The notes beneath the pieces were generated by a model. It was not told the origin of the DNA. It did not search any database and was given only the letters and a program-made list of their open reading frames with translations. A stretch of DNA of 64,000 nt from Dulcicalothrix desertica PCC 7102 (lineage in GTDB: Bacteria > Cyanobacteriota > Cyanobacteriia > Cyanobacteriales > Nostocaceae): contig NZ_RSCL01000005.1 in the NCBI RefSeq assembly GCF_003991905.1, positions 1-64,000 on the forward strand, written 5' to 3'. The position numbers were made by a program, and so were the translations under genes. Positions 35,477-44,048 of the stretch are shown one piece after another; position 1 is the first letter of the stretch, and every line of letters starts with the position of its first letter.

Positions 35477-36937
35477 CTATCCTAGAACTTTTTGCACCGA
35501 ATCAACCTCCCTAGCTTGACGGCTTTGGCATAAAGGAATTTTGATGATAAATTCTGCTCCCTGTCCAGGTTTTGAAATACAATTAAGTTGACCATGATGT
35601 TTATCGACGACGATTTGATAACAAATAGATAATCCTAAACCAGTTCCTTGACCTACTGGTTTAGTCGTAAAAAATGGGTCAAATACTTTATCTTGTAATT
35701 TCTCATCGATTCCAATTCCATTATCTTTAATACTTACGCAAACTAAATTGCAATCTAAACAAGTCTTAATAATAATTTTTGCTAAATCTAAAGTTCTATT
35801 ATTTTGTAAGATGTCAATCGCATTAGTAAGGATATTGAGAAAAACCTGATTTAGCTCAGAAGCATAGCATTCAACTAATGGTAAATTACCATAATCTTTA
35901 ATTATCTCTATACGAGAAAAATTAAATTTTTTTTCAAATTTATGTGATAAAATTAATAATGTGCTATCTATGCCTTCATGAATATCAACAGTTTTCATCT
36001 CAGCTTCATCAAGACGTGAGAAAGTTCTTAGTGATAAAACAATATCGCGTATTCTAATGGCTCCTAATTTCATTGAAGACAAAATTTTGAATAAATCCTG
36101 AATTATATATTCTAAATCTAATTCTTCTGTAAATTCTTCAATTTCTGGATGCGAAGGAAAATACTTTTGATATAAAGAAAGTAAATTCAGTAGAGATTGG
36201 GTATACTCTTCGATATAATTGACATTACCTTGAATAAAATTAACTGGATTATTAATTTCATGGGCAATCCCAGCTACTAGTTGACCTAGACTTGACATTT
36301 TCTCGGTTTGAATTAGCTGTGATTGAGTTCGTTGTAATTCTAATAAACACTGTTCTAATTTTTGTGCTTGTGCTTCAGCAGTCTGCGCTAATACTTCTTG
36401 AATTGTAAGTGCTTGTTGTAATTGCTCTTGTTTTTGGGTTAATTCAATAGTCAGCTTTTTCGTATCTTCTAAAGCTGTATTTTGACCTTGTAGTAAAAAT
36501 AAAAAATCAATAATTGGGTCATGAATTGCAAAATCCTTTAGCTTTAGACCAAATTTAGCAAGTGCATTTGTTTCTGTAACCCAAACCGAACATAGAAAAA
36601 AAATGACACTCTGTTCTTGGTCAGGAATCATTTGCCCTTTTAGCTGTATTCCATTATGTAACGATTCTAGTAAAAATAATGAACGTGACTGTTTGCTAAT
36701 TGTAGCAAAATCAGGCGCCCCCTTTATAGCAGGACGTATAATTTTGAAATGTTGGGAAAGATTGCACCCAATTAAATTCTCTGGGTGAATACGCAGCAAT
36801 ACCTCTCCAACCTGCAAAATTTTACATTCACAATCAAAAATAATATGAAAGGGAAAGCTGCGCGCAAACAATTCTGGCGCCAAGCTAAAGGTAGGAACAA
36901 TCATGTTTTTAATAGTACTAGTTAGGCTTGTACTCAA
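35477..36937 (-). CDS. HNOBA-domain sensor histidine kinase, partner of H-NOX
   Basis: A 486-residue kinase. The N-terminal 165 residues (LAPELFARSFPFHIIFDCECKILQVG, then NLSQHFKIIRP) match the haem NO-binding-associated (HNOBA) domain. A coiled coil (about 170-225) leads to the phosphoacceptor helix MSSLGQLVAGIAHEINNPVNF and a complete HATPase domain (NAIDIL, DNGIGIDEKLQDKVFDPFFTTKPVGQGTGLGLSICYQIV). No receiver or membrane helix is present. The frame opens with TTG at 36937, overlapping the H-NOX stop by 20 bases; an internal ATG at 36904 is an alternative start. H-NOX binding of NO should modulate its autophosphorylation. The response regulator is not in the window. Confidence 0.85.
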   Translation of the reverse strand: MSTSLTSTIKNMIVPTFSLAPELFARSFPFHIIFDCECKILQVGEVLLRIHPENLIGCNLSQHFKIIRPAIKGAPDFATISKQSRSLFLLESLHNGIQLKGQMIPDQEQSVIFFLCSVWVTETNALAKFGLKLKDFAIHDPIIDFLFLLQGQNTALEDTKKLTIELTQKQEQLQQALTIQEVLAQTAEAQAQKLEQCLLELQRTQSQLIQTEKMSSLGQLVAGIAHEINNPVNFIQGNVNYIEEYTQSLLNLLSLYQKYFPSHPEIEEFTEELDLEYIIQDLFKILSSMKLGAIRIRDIVLSLRTFSRLDEAEMKTVDIHEGIDSTLLILSHKFEKKFNFSRIEIIKDYGNLPLVECYASELNQVFLNILTNAIDILQNNRTLDLAKIIIKTCLDCNLVCVSIKDNGIGIDEKLQDKVFDPFFTTKPVGQGTGLGLSICYQIVVDKHHGQLNCISKPGQGAEFIIKIPLCQSRQAREVDSVQKVLG

Positions 36938-37469
36938 TTACAAAAGTGTCATGTTCCGAACCTTGTTCACGACTAGTAGTCTGAGTAACCTTAACCTCAG
37001 TATCAAATTTTTGCCCCAAACCCTTAACTAGTCCCGTAACCATCGGCGCCAAACCTTCGCGGCTAGAATGATAATGCAATTCAAGTTGATTTTCCTCTAC
37101 TTCGTGACACTCAAACGAAGGAGGTACAAGTTTAGGAAAATTTATCCCAACACGCGCGTGCAGTTCATCTAAGTTTTCTAAAAATTCAGGTAGGGTGTCC
37201 CCACCCATATCCATCATCTCACCATAACCTTCTTTACCCGTATAACTTACCCAGAACTCACCAAAAGCTTCCATCACAGACGCAGTAGATATACCTAACA
37301 CTTGACTAGCTGCAACAACTAAGCGATGTGTTAAATCATCAGGATAAGCTTCCATACTTAAAAAAGTATCTGTTGGAATTTCTGCTTTTTGCTTTATTTG
37401 GCGCCAAGTTTCTTCACCAAAACGGCTAAACACCAATTCTTGAATAGCTTTATTAACCAATCCGTACAT
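36918..37469 (-). CDS. H-NOX haem nitric-oxide sensor
   Basis: A 183-residue haem-NO/oxygen-binding protein. The proximal haem ligand is His104 (LDELHARVG), followed by PKLVPPSFEC and the YxSxR haem-propionate motif (YHSSREGL). A Trp in the distal region (EFWVSYTGK, residue 73) is similar to the Nostoc H-NOX. The longest frame begins at 37514, but the ATG at 37469 has a TTTAGGATTT ribosome-binding site and yields the family's usual MYGLVNKAIQELV start, so I chose it. It is translationally coupled to the HNOBA kinase gene downstream. Confidence 0.92.
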   Translation of the reverse strand: MYGLVNKAIQELVFSRFGEETWRQIKQKAEIPTDTFLSMEAYPDDLTHRLVVAASQVLGISTASVMEAFGEFWVSYTGKEGYGEMMDMGGDTLPEFLENLDELHARVGINFPKLVPPSFECHEVEENQLELHYHSSREGLAPMVTGLVKGLGQKFDTEVKVTQTTSREQGSEHDTFVIEYKPN

Positions 37470-37534
37470 AATAAATCCTAAAGTTTTATATCCCTTCCAC
37501 TTCAGGATTCCCAATTTCGTACTAAAACAAACAT

Positions 37535-37562
37535 GTAGAGACGTTACATGTAACGTCTCTAC
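37535..37562. repeat. TAGAGACGTTACATGTAACGTCTCTA palindrome
   Basis: A perfect hairpin built of GTAGAGACGTTA and its inverse around CATG, between the MIF-like and H-NOX genes. It is related to 25935-25962. Confidence 0.75.
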
Positions 37563-37586
37563 AACAACACAACGAAAATGATATTA

Positions 37587-37940
37587 TTAACCGAATGTCG
37601 AGCCATTCCAGCCCCACATATAGCCCTTCGCATCAGCAAACTCTATATATATACGGTTTTTCGGCACACCTAAAGCTTGGTTAATTTCCTGACAAAAATC
37701 TTGACTCATTGCCTGTGTTTGCTCAGATTTCATGGCGCCAACACTCTTAACCTCTATATAACAAGCAGGCTCAGTATTTCCCGCAAACGTCATCGGTACA
37801 TCAGACTCAAAAGCAGTCATCACATAAGATTCAGGTTTCCCCGTATGCTTCGCCAACTTTGCCGATAAACCTTTGAGCATTATTTCAACTTCAGATTTTT
37901 CAGGCGCCGGAATTGATGTTTGAATTTTAATTAGAGGCAT
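37587..37940 (-). CDS. MIF/4-oxalocrotonate-tautomerase superfamily protein
   Basis: A 117-residue protein of the macrophage migration inhibitory factor family. Pro2 (the catalytic N-terminal proline after Met removal) is present, followed by LIKIQTSIPAPEKSEVEIMLKGLSAKLAKHTGKPESYVM and the C-terminal RIYIEFADAKGYMWGWNGSTFG. Phenylpyruvate/dopachrome-type tautomerase activity is plausible; the physiological substrate in cyanobacteria is unknown. It lies between cobM and the H-NOX gene on the same strand, 30 bp from cobM, so it may be co-transcribed with it. Confidence 0.85.
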   Translation of the reverse strand: MPLIKIQTSIPAPEKSEVEIMLKGLSAKLAKHTGKPESYVMTAFESDVPMTFAGNTEPACYIEVKSVGAMKSEQTQAMSQDFCQEINQALGVPKNRIYIEFADAKGYMWGWNGSTFG

Positions 37941-37970
37941 AATTGATTTTATGTCGTATATGAATAGATT

Positions 37971-38771
37971 TTATGTGCGAAACAAGCGATTATATTCAGC
38001 ATCATAAAGACGAGAACGCGCATTAACCGAACCAAGCGCAGCACTAATAATATATAAAGTCGTGCGAATCAAATTCTCCTCGCGCGTACAACTAGCCATC
38101 TGCTCCAAAGGAACAACCCTTATTTTCTCATCATCCCATCCCAACCGATAGCAAATACCCACAGGCGTATCTGCTGGATAATATTTAAGCAACTTAACCT
38201 GAGCATCTTCAACATGACGCGCACTCAAATATAAACACAAAGAAGCTTGATGCGCTGCCAACGAACATAACTCCTCAGATGATGGTACCTCTGTACGCCC
38301 ACTAACGCGCGTCAAAATAATAGTCTGAACCAAACCAGGTACAGTTAACTCAGCTTTCAACTTTGCCGCAGCAGCTTGAAAAGCACTAATACCCGGTACA
38401 ATTTCAAAATTAATATGAGCTTCAGCTAAAAGCTGCATTTGTTCGTGAATAGCACTGTACAAACTGGGGTCTCCAGAGTGCGCGCGTACTACTAACTTTT
38501 GCGAATTTACCCTATCAACCATCACTTCGATAATCTCTTCCAAACTTTGACGCGCGGTAGGAATAATTTCTGCATCCTCTCGACAAAATTGCAGGATAGA
38601 AAGAGGAACTAAAGAGTCTGCAAATAAAACAACATCAGCGTGTTCCAAGAGATTTTTCGCTCTAATCGTTAACAGTTCCGGGTCTCCTGGTCCGGCGCCA
38701 ATAATATATACAGTATTCTTTTGGTATTTATTATTATTTTTATTACATATATCTAGCGTAGATTCGCGCAT
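37971..38771 (-). CDS. cobM: CobM, precorrin-4 C11-methyltransferase
   Basis: A 266-residue SAM-dependent tetrapyrrole methylase of the cobalamin pathway that methylates precorrin-4 at C-11. Family motifs: VYIIGAGPGDPELLTIRAKNLLEHADVVLFADSLVP at the N-terminus, VVRAHSGDPSLYSAIHEQM, FEIVPGISAFQAAAAKLKAELTVP, and PVGICYRLGWDDEKI. Length is normal. It sits downstream of lgt on the same strand, separated by about 170 bp. I looked for a cobalamin riboswitch upstream and did not see one. Confidence 0.92.
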   Translation of the reverse strand: MRESTLDICNKNNNKYQKNTVYIIGAGPGDPELLTIRAKNLLEHADVVLFADSLVPLSILQFCREDAEIIPTARQSLEEIIEVMVDRVNSQKLVVRAHSGDPSLYSAIHEQMQLLAEAHINFEIVPGISAFQAAAAKLKAELTVPGLVQTIILTRVSGRTEVPSSEELCSLAAHQASLCLYLSARHVEDAQVKLLKYYPADTPVGICYRLGWDDEKIRVVPLEQMASCTREENLIRTTLYIISAALGSVNARSRLYDAEYNRLFRT

Positions 38772-38855
38772 ATTTTCCCAAAAATAGAAGTTTTAGAAAA
38801 AAAAAATTGAGAAATTCTCAGTACCTTTCCGGATGATGACCCTATATATAGTAGA

Positions 38856-38921
38856 AGTGATTGGTAGATGCACCCTGGTTAAGCCCTAGAGAAAAAAAAC
38901 TCTGGGGCATTTTTTATTTTT
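38856..38921 (+). ncRNA. Candidate small RNA ending in an intrinsic terminator
   Basis: In the lgt-cobM gap a GCCCTAGAG stem, A8 loop and CTCTGGGGC stem (38883-38908) are followed by ATTTTTTATTTTT on the plus strand: a strong intrinsic terminator with no plus-strand gene upstream. A TATATA box at 38843-38848 could start a transcript of about 65 nt. Existence of the RNA is inferred only from this arrangement. Confidence 0.3.
38883..38921 (+). terminator. Intrinsic terminator, plus strand
   Basis: A nine-bp stem GCCCTAGAG/CTCTGGGGC (one G-T pair), a poly-A loop and a T-rich tail. Both neighbouring genes are on the minus strand, so it does not end either of them. Confidence 0.65.
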
Positions 38922-38942
38922 AGGGGACTGCCCCAACCGCTC

Positions 38943-39836
38943 TTACTCCCTGTTTTCTATTACCTCATCAACATTCGAGACAACATCGGGTAAAGGACGA
39001 TTTTTAATATAAAGCCACCATAATCCCGCTAACCCCATAGCAATTCCTATCAAGCTAATAACTTGCGCCATTCGTAATGGACCCAGCATTAAACTATCAG
39101 TTCGCAGTCCTTCTATCCACAAGCGACCCAGGCTATACGCTGGCAAATACGTTAGAAACAACGTACCAACTTTCAATCTAGGTTTACCCTGCAAACCCCT
39201 AAAGAATAAAGTTAGTAGCAAAGCGAATACCCCTAGGTTCCATAATGACTCATAAAGAAACGTAGGGTGAAAAAATTCAACATTAGTAAATCCTACAGGG
39301 CGCCTTTCGGGTGGAATATACAGTTTCCAAGGTAAATTAGTAGGACTACCAAAAGCTTCAGAGTTAAAGAAGTTTCCCCAACGTCCTATTGCCTGTCCTA
39401 AAATAAGCGATGGCGCCACTAAATCAGCCATTTGCCAGAACGAGACTTGTTTAAGCTTACAGAAAATAAGTGCAGCAACCGTTCCACCTAAAATTGCCCC
39501 GTGAATAGCAATACCACCTTGCCATATAGCTAAAATACGCTCAGGATGTCTAGCATATTCTGACCACTCAAATATCACATAGTATAAACGTGCAGCTGGA
39601 ATGGCGCCAACCACTAGCCAAATCGATAAATCACTGAGTAAGTCGGGGTTTACCTTGCGACGCTTCGCTAAATATTGCGACAGCGTAACACCAATAAGCA
39701 CCGCAGAAGCAATTAGCAAACCATACCAACGAATCGTAATTGGAAATGGTCCAATTTGAAATTTAAACCAAATTGGACCTGGGGAAGTGAATAGAAACGC
39801 CAAAGGCAAAATCGGAAAATCTAATAGCATAATCAA
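38943..39836 (-). CDS. lgt: Lgt, prolipoprotein diacylglyceryl transferase
   Basis: A 297-residue polytopic inner-membrane enzyme that moves diacylglycerol from phosphatidylglycerol to the lipobox Cys of prolipoproteins. Motifs: [31 protein letters not shown] (HGAILGG), and the Lgt signature [17 protein letters not shown], with [20 protein letters not shown] near the end. Several membrane helices are clear. A second ATG six bases downstream of the first is possible. The C-terminal [15 protein letters not shown] tail is cytoplasmic. It is a housekeeping gene. Confidence 0.95.
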   Translation of the reverse strand: MIMLLDFPILPLAFLFTSPGPIWFKFQIGPFPITIRWYGLLIASAVLIGVTLSQYLAKRRKVNPDLLSDLSIWLVVGAIPAARLYYVIFEWSEYARHPERILAIWQGGIAIHGAILGGTVAALIFCKLKQVSFWQMADLVAPSLILGQAIGRWGNFFNSEAFGSPTNLPWKLYIPPERRPVGFTNVEFFHPTFLYESLWNLGVFALLLTLFFRGLQGKPRLKVGTLFLTYLPAYSLGRLWIEGLRTDSLMLGPLRMAQVISLIGIAMGLAGLWWLYIKNRPLPDVVSNVDEVIENRE

Positions 39837-39850
39837 TAGTTATGAGTAGT

Positions 39851-39953
39851 AGGGGCGGGTTTACGAAATTTTTTATTATTAACCAGAATATAAGTAAACC
39901 CTCCCGTACAGGGGTTAAAAGTCGTAGAGACGCAATTAATTGCGTCTGTACAG
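39851..39953. repeat. GGGGCGGGTTTAC repeat followed by AGACGCAATTAATTGCGTCT hairpin
   Basis: TAGGGGCGGGTTTAC ... AACCCTCCCGTACAGG (39851-39912) is a relative of the element at the hgdB 3' end. It is followed by AGACGCAATTAATTGCGTCT (39925-39953), a near-perfect hairpin. Both lie between the divergent lgt and diiron-protein genes. Confidence 0.7.
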
Positions 39954-40062
39954 GTTAGATTGTAGTTCGTAGTTCGTAGGTTGAGTGAAGTGAAGCGCAA
40001 CCCAACATATACATTAGTTTAAGTATAATTAATTATTGTCAGGTTACAAAATATATTAAACT

Positions 40063-40770
40063 ATGTTGATACGTAATTTAATAGAATCCCACTATGCCAA
40101 TCAAACTCGGTTCTTTGAACTGTCCGAAGGCTTTCAACACTTAGTATCAGGTGTAGCAGATATTAAATTTTATGATGAATTTATTGCCAACCTTTGTAAA
40201 ACGCACCTTAAGAGTCCTCAAATACTAGCATTTCTTTACGCAGCGGCGCCTCCGACTGTTGCAAGTACCATTCAACATAATATGCTAGAAGAGCTGGGAC
40301 TTGACGCTGAAGGAATTTGCCATCCTGATTTATTGAGAAAGTTAGCGAGTGCAGTAGGACTAGATAATGCCAAGCAAGCACAAATAGAAGCTTCATCACA
40401 AGCAGAATTACATCGAATGTGTTCCGAGCCAATGCTGTATGGGACACTAAAAGAACTGGCACTATCGGTATCGTTAGAAGTAACTTGTTTTGAATGGATG
40501 CTGTCCCGTCTTTCAGGAAAAATGGGAATGGCTCTGCAACAGTACCGAAAACTTGATAAAGAAAGCTTAGAATGGTTTTTTCATCATTCGGAAGTTGATA
40601 TACGTCATGCTGAAGAAGGTTTAGATTCCGTGGTTAATTACGTTGAATATTACGGTTTTGAAATTGATGACTTAGAAACTATCTTAGATATAACGTTTCG
40701 TGAGAATATATTTATCAAGCGATACTTTGGAGAAATTGCACTAGCAAAAGAAACGGAGATGTTAACATGA
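40063..40770 (+). CDS. Haem-oxygenase-like diiron protein (HDO family)
   Basis: A 235-residue all-helical protein of the iron-containing redox/Haem_oxygenas_2 type. Potential iron ligands are His72 and Glu76 or Glu77 (QHNMLEELG), His87 (CHPDLL), Glu139 or Glu144 (SLEVTCFEWM), and the signature His175-x3-Asp179-x2-His182 (FHHSEVDIRHAEEG). HDO enzymes such as UndA, SznF and BesC use O2 for decarboxylation, N-oxygenation or C-C cleavage of amino or fatty acids. TenA and true haem oxygenases share the fold but lack this HxxxDxxH pattern. Its stop codon overlaps the start of the next gene (ATGA), so the two are coupled. It is the first gene of a five-gene set. Substrate unknown. Confidence 0.75.
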   Translation: MLIRNLIESHYANQTRFFELSEGFQHLVSGVADIKFYDEFIANLCKTHLKSPQILAFLYAAAPPTVASTIQHNMLEELGLDAEGICHPDLLRKLASAVGLDNAKQAQIEASSQAELHRMCSEPMLYGTLKELALSVSLEVTCFEWMLSRLSGKMGMALQQYRKLDKESLEWFFHHSEVDIRHAEEGLDSVVNYVEYYGFEIDDLETILDITFRENIFIKRYFGEIALAKETEMLT

Positions 40771-41912
40771 AAATTATCGAAGTAACTATAACTCCGCTCA
40801 AAATCCCTTTTACAGAATCTTTTTCTCACAGCACTAAATCTAGGACTTATTCAGATTCCATCGTTGTGAAATTGAAAGCGGCAGATGGTACAATTGGTTA
40901 TGGTGAAGCTGTAGCGCGTCCCTATGTTACAGGAGAAACTGTAGAATCTTGTTTACAGTTTATGGCTTCGGCAATTTGGGAACATATCAAACACATTGAT
41001 TATCCAGAGCCAGAACCAGATATATCTTGGTTATATAAAATCAGCGAGACAATTCCCACGGCAAAAAGTCAAGGTGTTATTGCGTTTAATGCTGCTAAAG
41101 CTGGTTTTGAATTGGCTTTACTCGATTGTTTGCTAAAAAGTCAAAACCTATCCCTATCTACCATTTTACCACCTAAGCGTAATACTGTTATTTATAGCGG
41201 CGCCATCACATCAAGTTCAATAGAAAAAGCCGTTAAAAATGCTAAATCGTTTAAATTATTTGGTTTAAAACACATCAAAGTCAAAGTGACTGGAGAAGAG
41301 GACTTTTCGCGTCTCTATGCAATTCGTCAAGCAGTCGGACAAGAAACCTCACTACGAATCGACGGTAATGGTACATATGATTTTGATGGCGCCGTTAGAG
41401 TATGTGAGGAATTAGCCCAGTTAAATATTGATTCTGCTGAACAATTAATCGAACGTAGTACACCACAAACTTGGGCAAAATTGAGAGAAATGGCGCCTAT
41501 CCCCCAAATGGTAGACGAATCACTAGTAACAATTGAAGATGCTGAGGCTTTAATTGCAGCTTCTTCCTGTGACTTTTTTAACTTAAGAATTTCTAAATGT
41601 GGTGGTATTGCCCAAACAATAAGAATTGCACAATTAGCCCAAACCGCAGGAATAAAAATCCAACTCGGATGCCAAGTAGGAGAAACTGCGATACTTTCAG
41701 CAGCAGGTAGGCATTTAGCTGCATGGCTAGATGATGTAACTTTCGTTGAGGGTTCTTACGGTGACTTGCTACTGTGCGAAGATATTAGTCGTGAAAGCAT
41801 TCGTTTTGGTAATGGTGGTAAAGGTGGGTTATTGCGTAAACCTGGACTAGGAATTGAAGTTAAAGATGAAATACTAGAAAAGTATACCTGGCAACGGATA
41901 CAACGGATGTAA
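40767..41912 (+). CDS. Enolase-superfamily epimerase/cycloisomerase (MLE/dipeptide-epimerase type)
   Basis: A 381-residue enolase-superfamily enzyme. An alpha/beta capping domain (residues 1-125) precedes the barrel. Catalytic Lys pair: Lys171 and Lys173 (HIKVKV). Metal ligands: Asp199 (RIDGNGTY), Glu229 or Glu225 (EQLIERS) and Asp250 (MVDES). The opposing catalytic Lys is Lys277 (RISKCGG). Two-lysine placement fits 1,1-proton transfer (epimerases such as L-Ala-D/L-Glu epimerase), or N-succinylamino acid racemase/OSBS chemistry. It overlaps the diiron gene by four bases. Specificity is unknown. The downstream GH3-type ligase suggests an amino acid conjugate or dipeptide as substrate, but that is inference. 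Confidence 0.8.
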   Translation: MKIIEVTITPLKIPFTESFSHSTKSRTYSDSIVVKLKAADGTIGYGEAVARPYVTGETVESCLQFMASAIWEHIKHIDYPEPEPDISWLYKISETIPTAKSQGVIAFNAAKAGFELALLDCLLKSQNLSLSTILPPKRNTVIYSGAITSSSIEKAVKNAKSFKLFGLKHIKVKVTGEEDFSRLYAIRQAVGQETSLRIDGNGTYDFDGAVRVCEELAQLNIDSAEQLIERSTPQTWAKLREMAPIPQMVDESLVTIEDAEALIAASSCDFFNLRISKCGGIAQTIRIAQLAQTAGIKIQLGCQVGETAILSAAGRHLAAWLDDVTFVEGSYGDLLLCEDISRESIRFGNGGKGGLLRKPGLGIEVKDEILEKYTWQRIQRM

Positions 41913-42022
41913 CGGATGCGTTATTGGTGACAATCAAACTACAAATAAACTACAATTAAGCTACAAACAAAAATCAGTTAGATAAAATAAACTATCCGTT
42001 ACATCCGCTCATTATCCGTTGC
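41893..42022. repeat. Inverted ATCCGTTACATCCG repeats around the enolase-GH3 gap
   Basis: ACGGATGTAACGGAT (about 41901-41917) and the inverse ATCCGTTACATCCG (about 41994-42007) bracket the 106-base gap. A further direct copy of ATCCGTTACATCCGTTA lies at about 30143-30160 upstream of the WG-repeat gene. The repeat reaches the start of the GH3 gene. Confidence 0.65.
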
Positions 42023-42024
42023 CA

Positions 42025-43617
42025 ATGATACTCAGCACATTTGTTCGTTTTGGTAGGCGCCTTGCAAAACAGCTTGATGTCGCAGCATTGAATCCAGAAG
42101 CAGCACAATTATCACTTCTGCATTCAATTTTGGCGCCTAATGCTGACACTGTTTTTGGTAGAGAACATACGTTTTCTCAAATCAAAACAACTCGTGACTA
42201 CTATAAATTCGTTCCAATTAGAGATTATGAAGGATTTCGTCCCTATGTTGACCTTATTGTTGCAGGGAAACCAGGTATCCTGACAAGTGAACCATGTACA
42301 ATGTTGACTTTAACGAGTGGTACAACTGGTAAACCCAAGTATATACCCGTTACAGAAACATCTGAAAGACTGGGTTCTGAGTTGATGAGACAATGGCTTT
42401 ACCGAAGTTTGGTAAACCATCCTCAGTTTCTGTCACGTGCAATAGTAGGGGTAGTAAGTCCAGCAGTTGAAGGATATACAGATTCAGGAATGAGCTATGG
42501 TAGTATTTCGGGGAGAATTTATCAGCGAATACCTTATATTATCAAACGTTCGTATGCTGTACCTTATGAAACCTTTGAACTAAAAGACTATGACGAAAGA
42601 TATTTTGCTATTGCGTGTTTTACTTTTAGGCGCCAAGTTTCTTATCTTTCCACACCCAACCCTACAACCTTAATACGTATAGCACAAATCGCGAATACAT
42701 ATAAAGAAGATATTATTCGCGCTATTCATAACGGTACTTTCGGTAATAAATCTATTAAACCTCAACCCAAGAGAGCAAAAGAACTAGAAAAAATAACCGA
42801 TAGAACAAATGCTTTACTACCTAAAGATTGCTGGCGCCATCTCCAGTTAATTGGTTGTTGGACTGGTGGAACAGTTGGTATTCAAGCACAAAAGCTAGAA
42901 AATTATTATGGCGCCGTTCCGATTCGCGACATTGGGTATTTAGCAAGTGAAGCTAGAATAACACTACCTTATCAAGATAATACATCTAGCGGAATATTAG
43001 CGCTAACTACTAACTATTATGAATTTATTCCAGAAGAGGAATTAGACTCAGACAATCCAACAATATTATTAAGCCATGAAATAGAATTAGGCAAACGCTA
43101 CGGTATTTTATTAACTACAACTGCTGGACTTTACCGCTATCAAATTCATGACATTGTAGAAGTTACAGGGTTTTATCAAAAGGCGCCGTTACTAGCATTC
43201 ATTCGTAAAAGTCAGGATATGACTAATATGACAGGCGAAAAAATGCACGTCAATCATATCTTGATGGCAATGGAAACAATAAGACAAAAATATAACTTAC
43301 CAATAGTAACATATAGATTTACACCTGATATTGAAAATCAGCGTTACAAAATTTATTTAGAACTAGATTTAGAATTAACACAAGCCATACAAGAAAATCT
43401 CTTACAGCAAATAATTACAGCAATAGACTTGCAACTGTGTAATGTCAACTGCGAATACAAACAAAAGCGACAATCAAAACGATTACATTTGCCATGTTTA
43501 TATATAATGCCTCCCGGTTGGTCAGAAGCAGAAACAAGAAAAGAAATAGCAAGTAATAAACGAAACGTCCAATATAAATGGAAAATACTTTGCCATGAAA
43601 ATAATAAAAATTTATGA
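42025..43617 (+). CDS. GH3-family acyl-acid amido synthetase
   Basis: About 530 residues, related to the plant GH3 auxin/jasmonate-conjugating enzymes. These adenylate a carboxylic acid and transfer it to an amino group. ATP-binding motif: MLTLTSGTTGKPKYIPVT near residue 95. Further GH3 features: IGCWTGGTVGIQAQKLENYYGAVPIRDIGYLASEARI, GLYRYQIHDIVEVTGFY and the C-terminal CEYKQKRQSKRL, LPCLYIMPPGWSEAE. A TTG two codons upstream (42019) would lengthen the frame slightly; I chose the ATG. It overlaps the next gene by four bases. Bacterial GH3 proteins are poorly characterised. In this set it likely forms an amide bond between an acid and an amino acid. Confidence 0.82.
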   Translation: MILSTFVRFGRRLAKQLDVAALNPEAAQLSLLHSILAPNADTVFGREHTFSQIKTTRDYYKFVPIRDYEGFRPYVDLIVAGKPGILTSEPCTMLTLTSGTTGKPKYIPVTETSERLGSELMRQWLYRSLVNHPQFLSRAIVGVVSPAVEGYTDSGMSYGSISGRIYQRIPYIIKRSYAVPYETFELKDYDERYFAIACFTFRRQVSYLSTPNPTTLIRIAQIANTYKEDIIRAIHNGTFGNKSIKPQPKRAKELEKITDRTNALLPKDCWRHLQLIGCWTGGTVGIQAQKLENYYGAVPIRDIGYLASEARITLPYQDNTSSGILALTTNYYEFIPEEELDSDNPTILLSHEIELGKRYGILLTTTAGLYRYQIHDIVEVTGFYQKAPLLAFIRKSQDMTNMTGEKMHVNHILMAMETIRQKYNLPIVTYRFTPDIENQRYKIYLELDLELTQAIQENLLQQIITAIDLQLCNVNCEYKQKRQSKRLHLPCLYIMPPGWSEAETRKEIASNKRNVQYKWKILCHENNKNL

Positions 43618-44048
43618 AAAATTACCCTTTTACCTTATGGCTTCTTAGCTTACTATTTTTCCTTCGAGTCCTTGGTCAAATTTTAGTAGCATATTTCAAC
43701 GTTTCATTTCTACCACCAATGCCTCATTGGTACTCAGGATTGCTACCCTATCCAATTCTACTACCAACACAGATACTAATTATAATATTACAAATAAAAA
43801 TCAATACAGATATCTCTAGAAATAAAGGCTTTTTCGCAAAACCAAGACGTAAATTCGGCAAGTTGCTTCAATGGTTCAGCTACCCATATGCTGTTATCAT
43901 GGCTATACGATATGTAATAACTATGTACTTATATCCAGAACGTCGTTGGTTTGGAGAAGGAACTATTCCGATTATTTTTCATTTTGTGCTAGCTGGATAT
44001 TTATTTACTTGGGGAAAATTTTCTGCAAGATGGCAAGAAAAAGAATAA
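43614..44048 (+). CDS. Small integral membrane protein
   Basis: A 144-residue protein with about four membrane helices: LWLLSLLFFLRVLGQILVAYF (7-27), YPILLPTQILIIILQI (45-61), YPYAVIMAIRYVITMYLYP and IIFHFVLAGYLFTWG. There are no catalytic motifs. It overlaps the GH3 gene by four bases and the hydrolase gene by 19, so it belongs to the same transcript. It may be a membrane anchor or transporter-like subunit for the pathway. I do not recognise the family. Confidence 0.7.
   Translation: MKNYPFTLWLLSLLFFLRVLGQILVAYFNVSFLPPMPHWYSGLLPYPILLPTQILIIILQIKINTDISRNKGFFAKPRRKFGKLLQWFSYPYAVIMAIRYVITMYLYPERRWFGEGTIPIIFHFVLAGYLFTWGKFSARWQEKE

Noticed and set aside
38772-38942. Cobalamin riboswitch upstream of cobM
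   Set aside because: No B12-box-like GCCACTG or matching architecture on the minus strand.
43871-44029. N-terminal extension of the CocE-type hydrolase
   Set aside because: It would overlap the membrane-protein gene by 178 bases; the ATG at 44030 gives a proper hydrophobic anchor.
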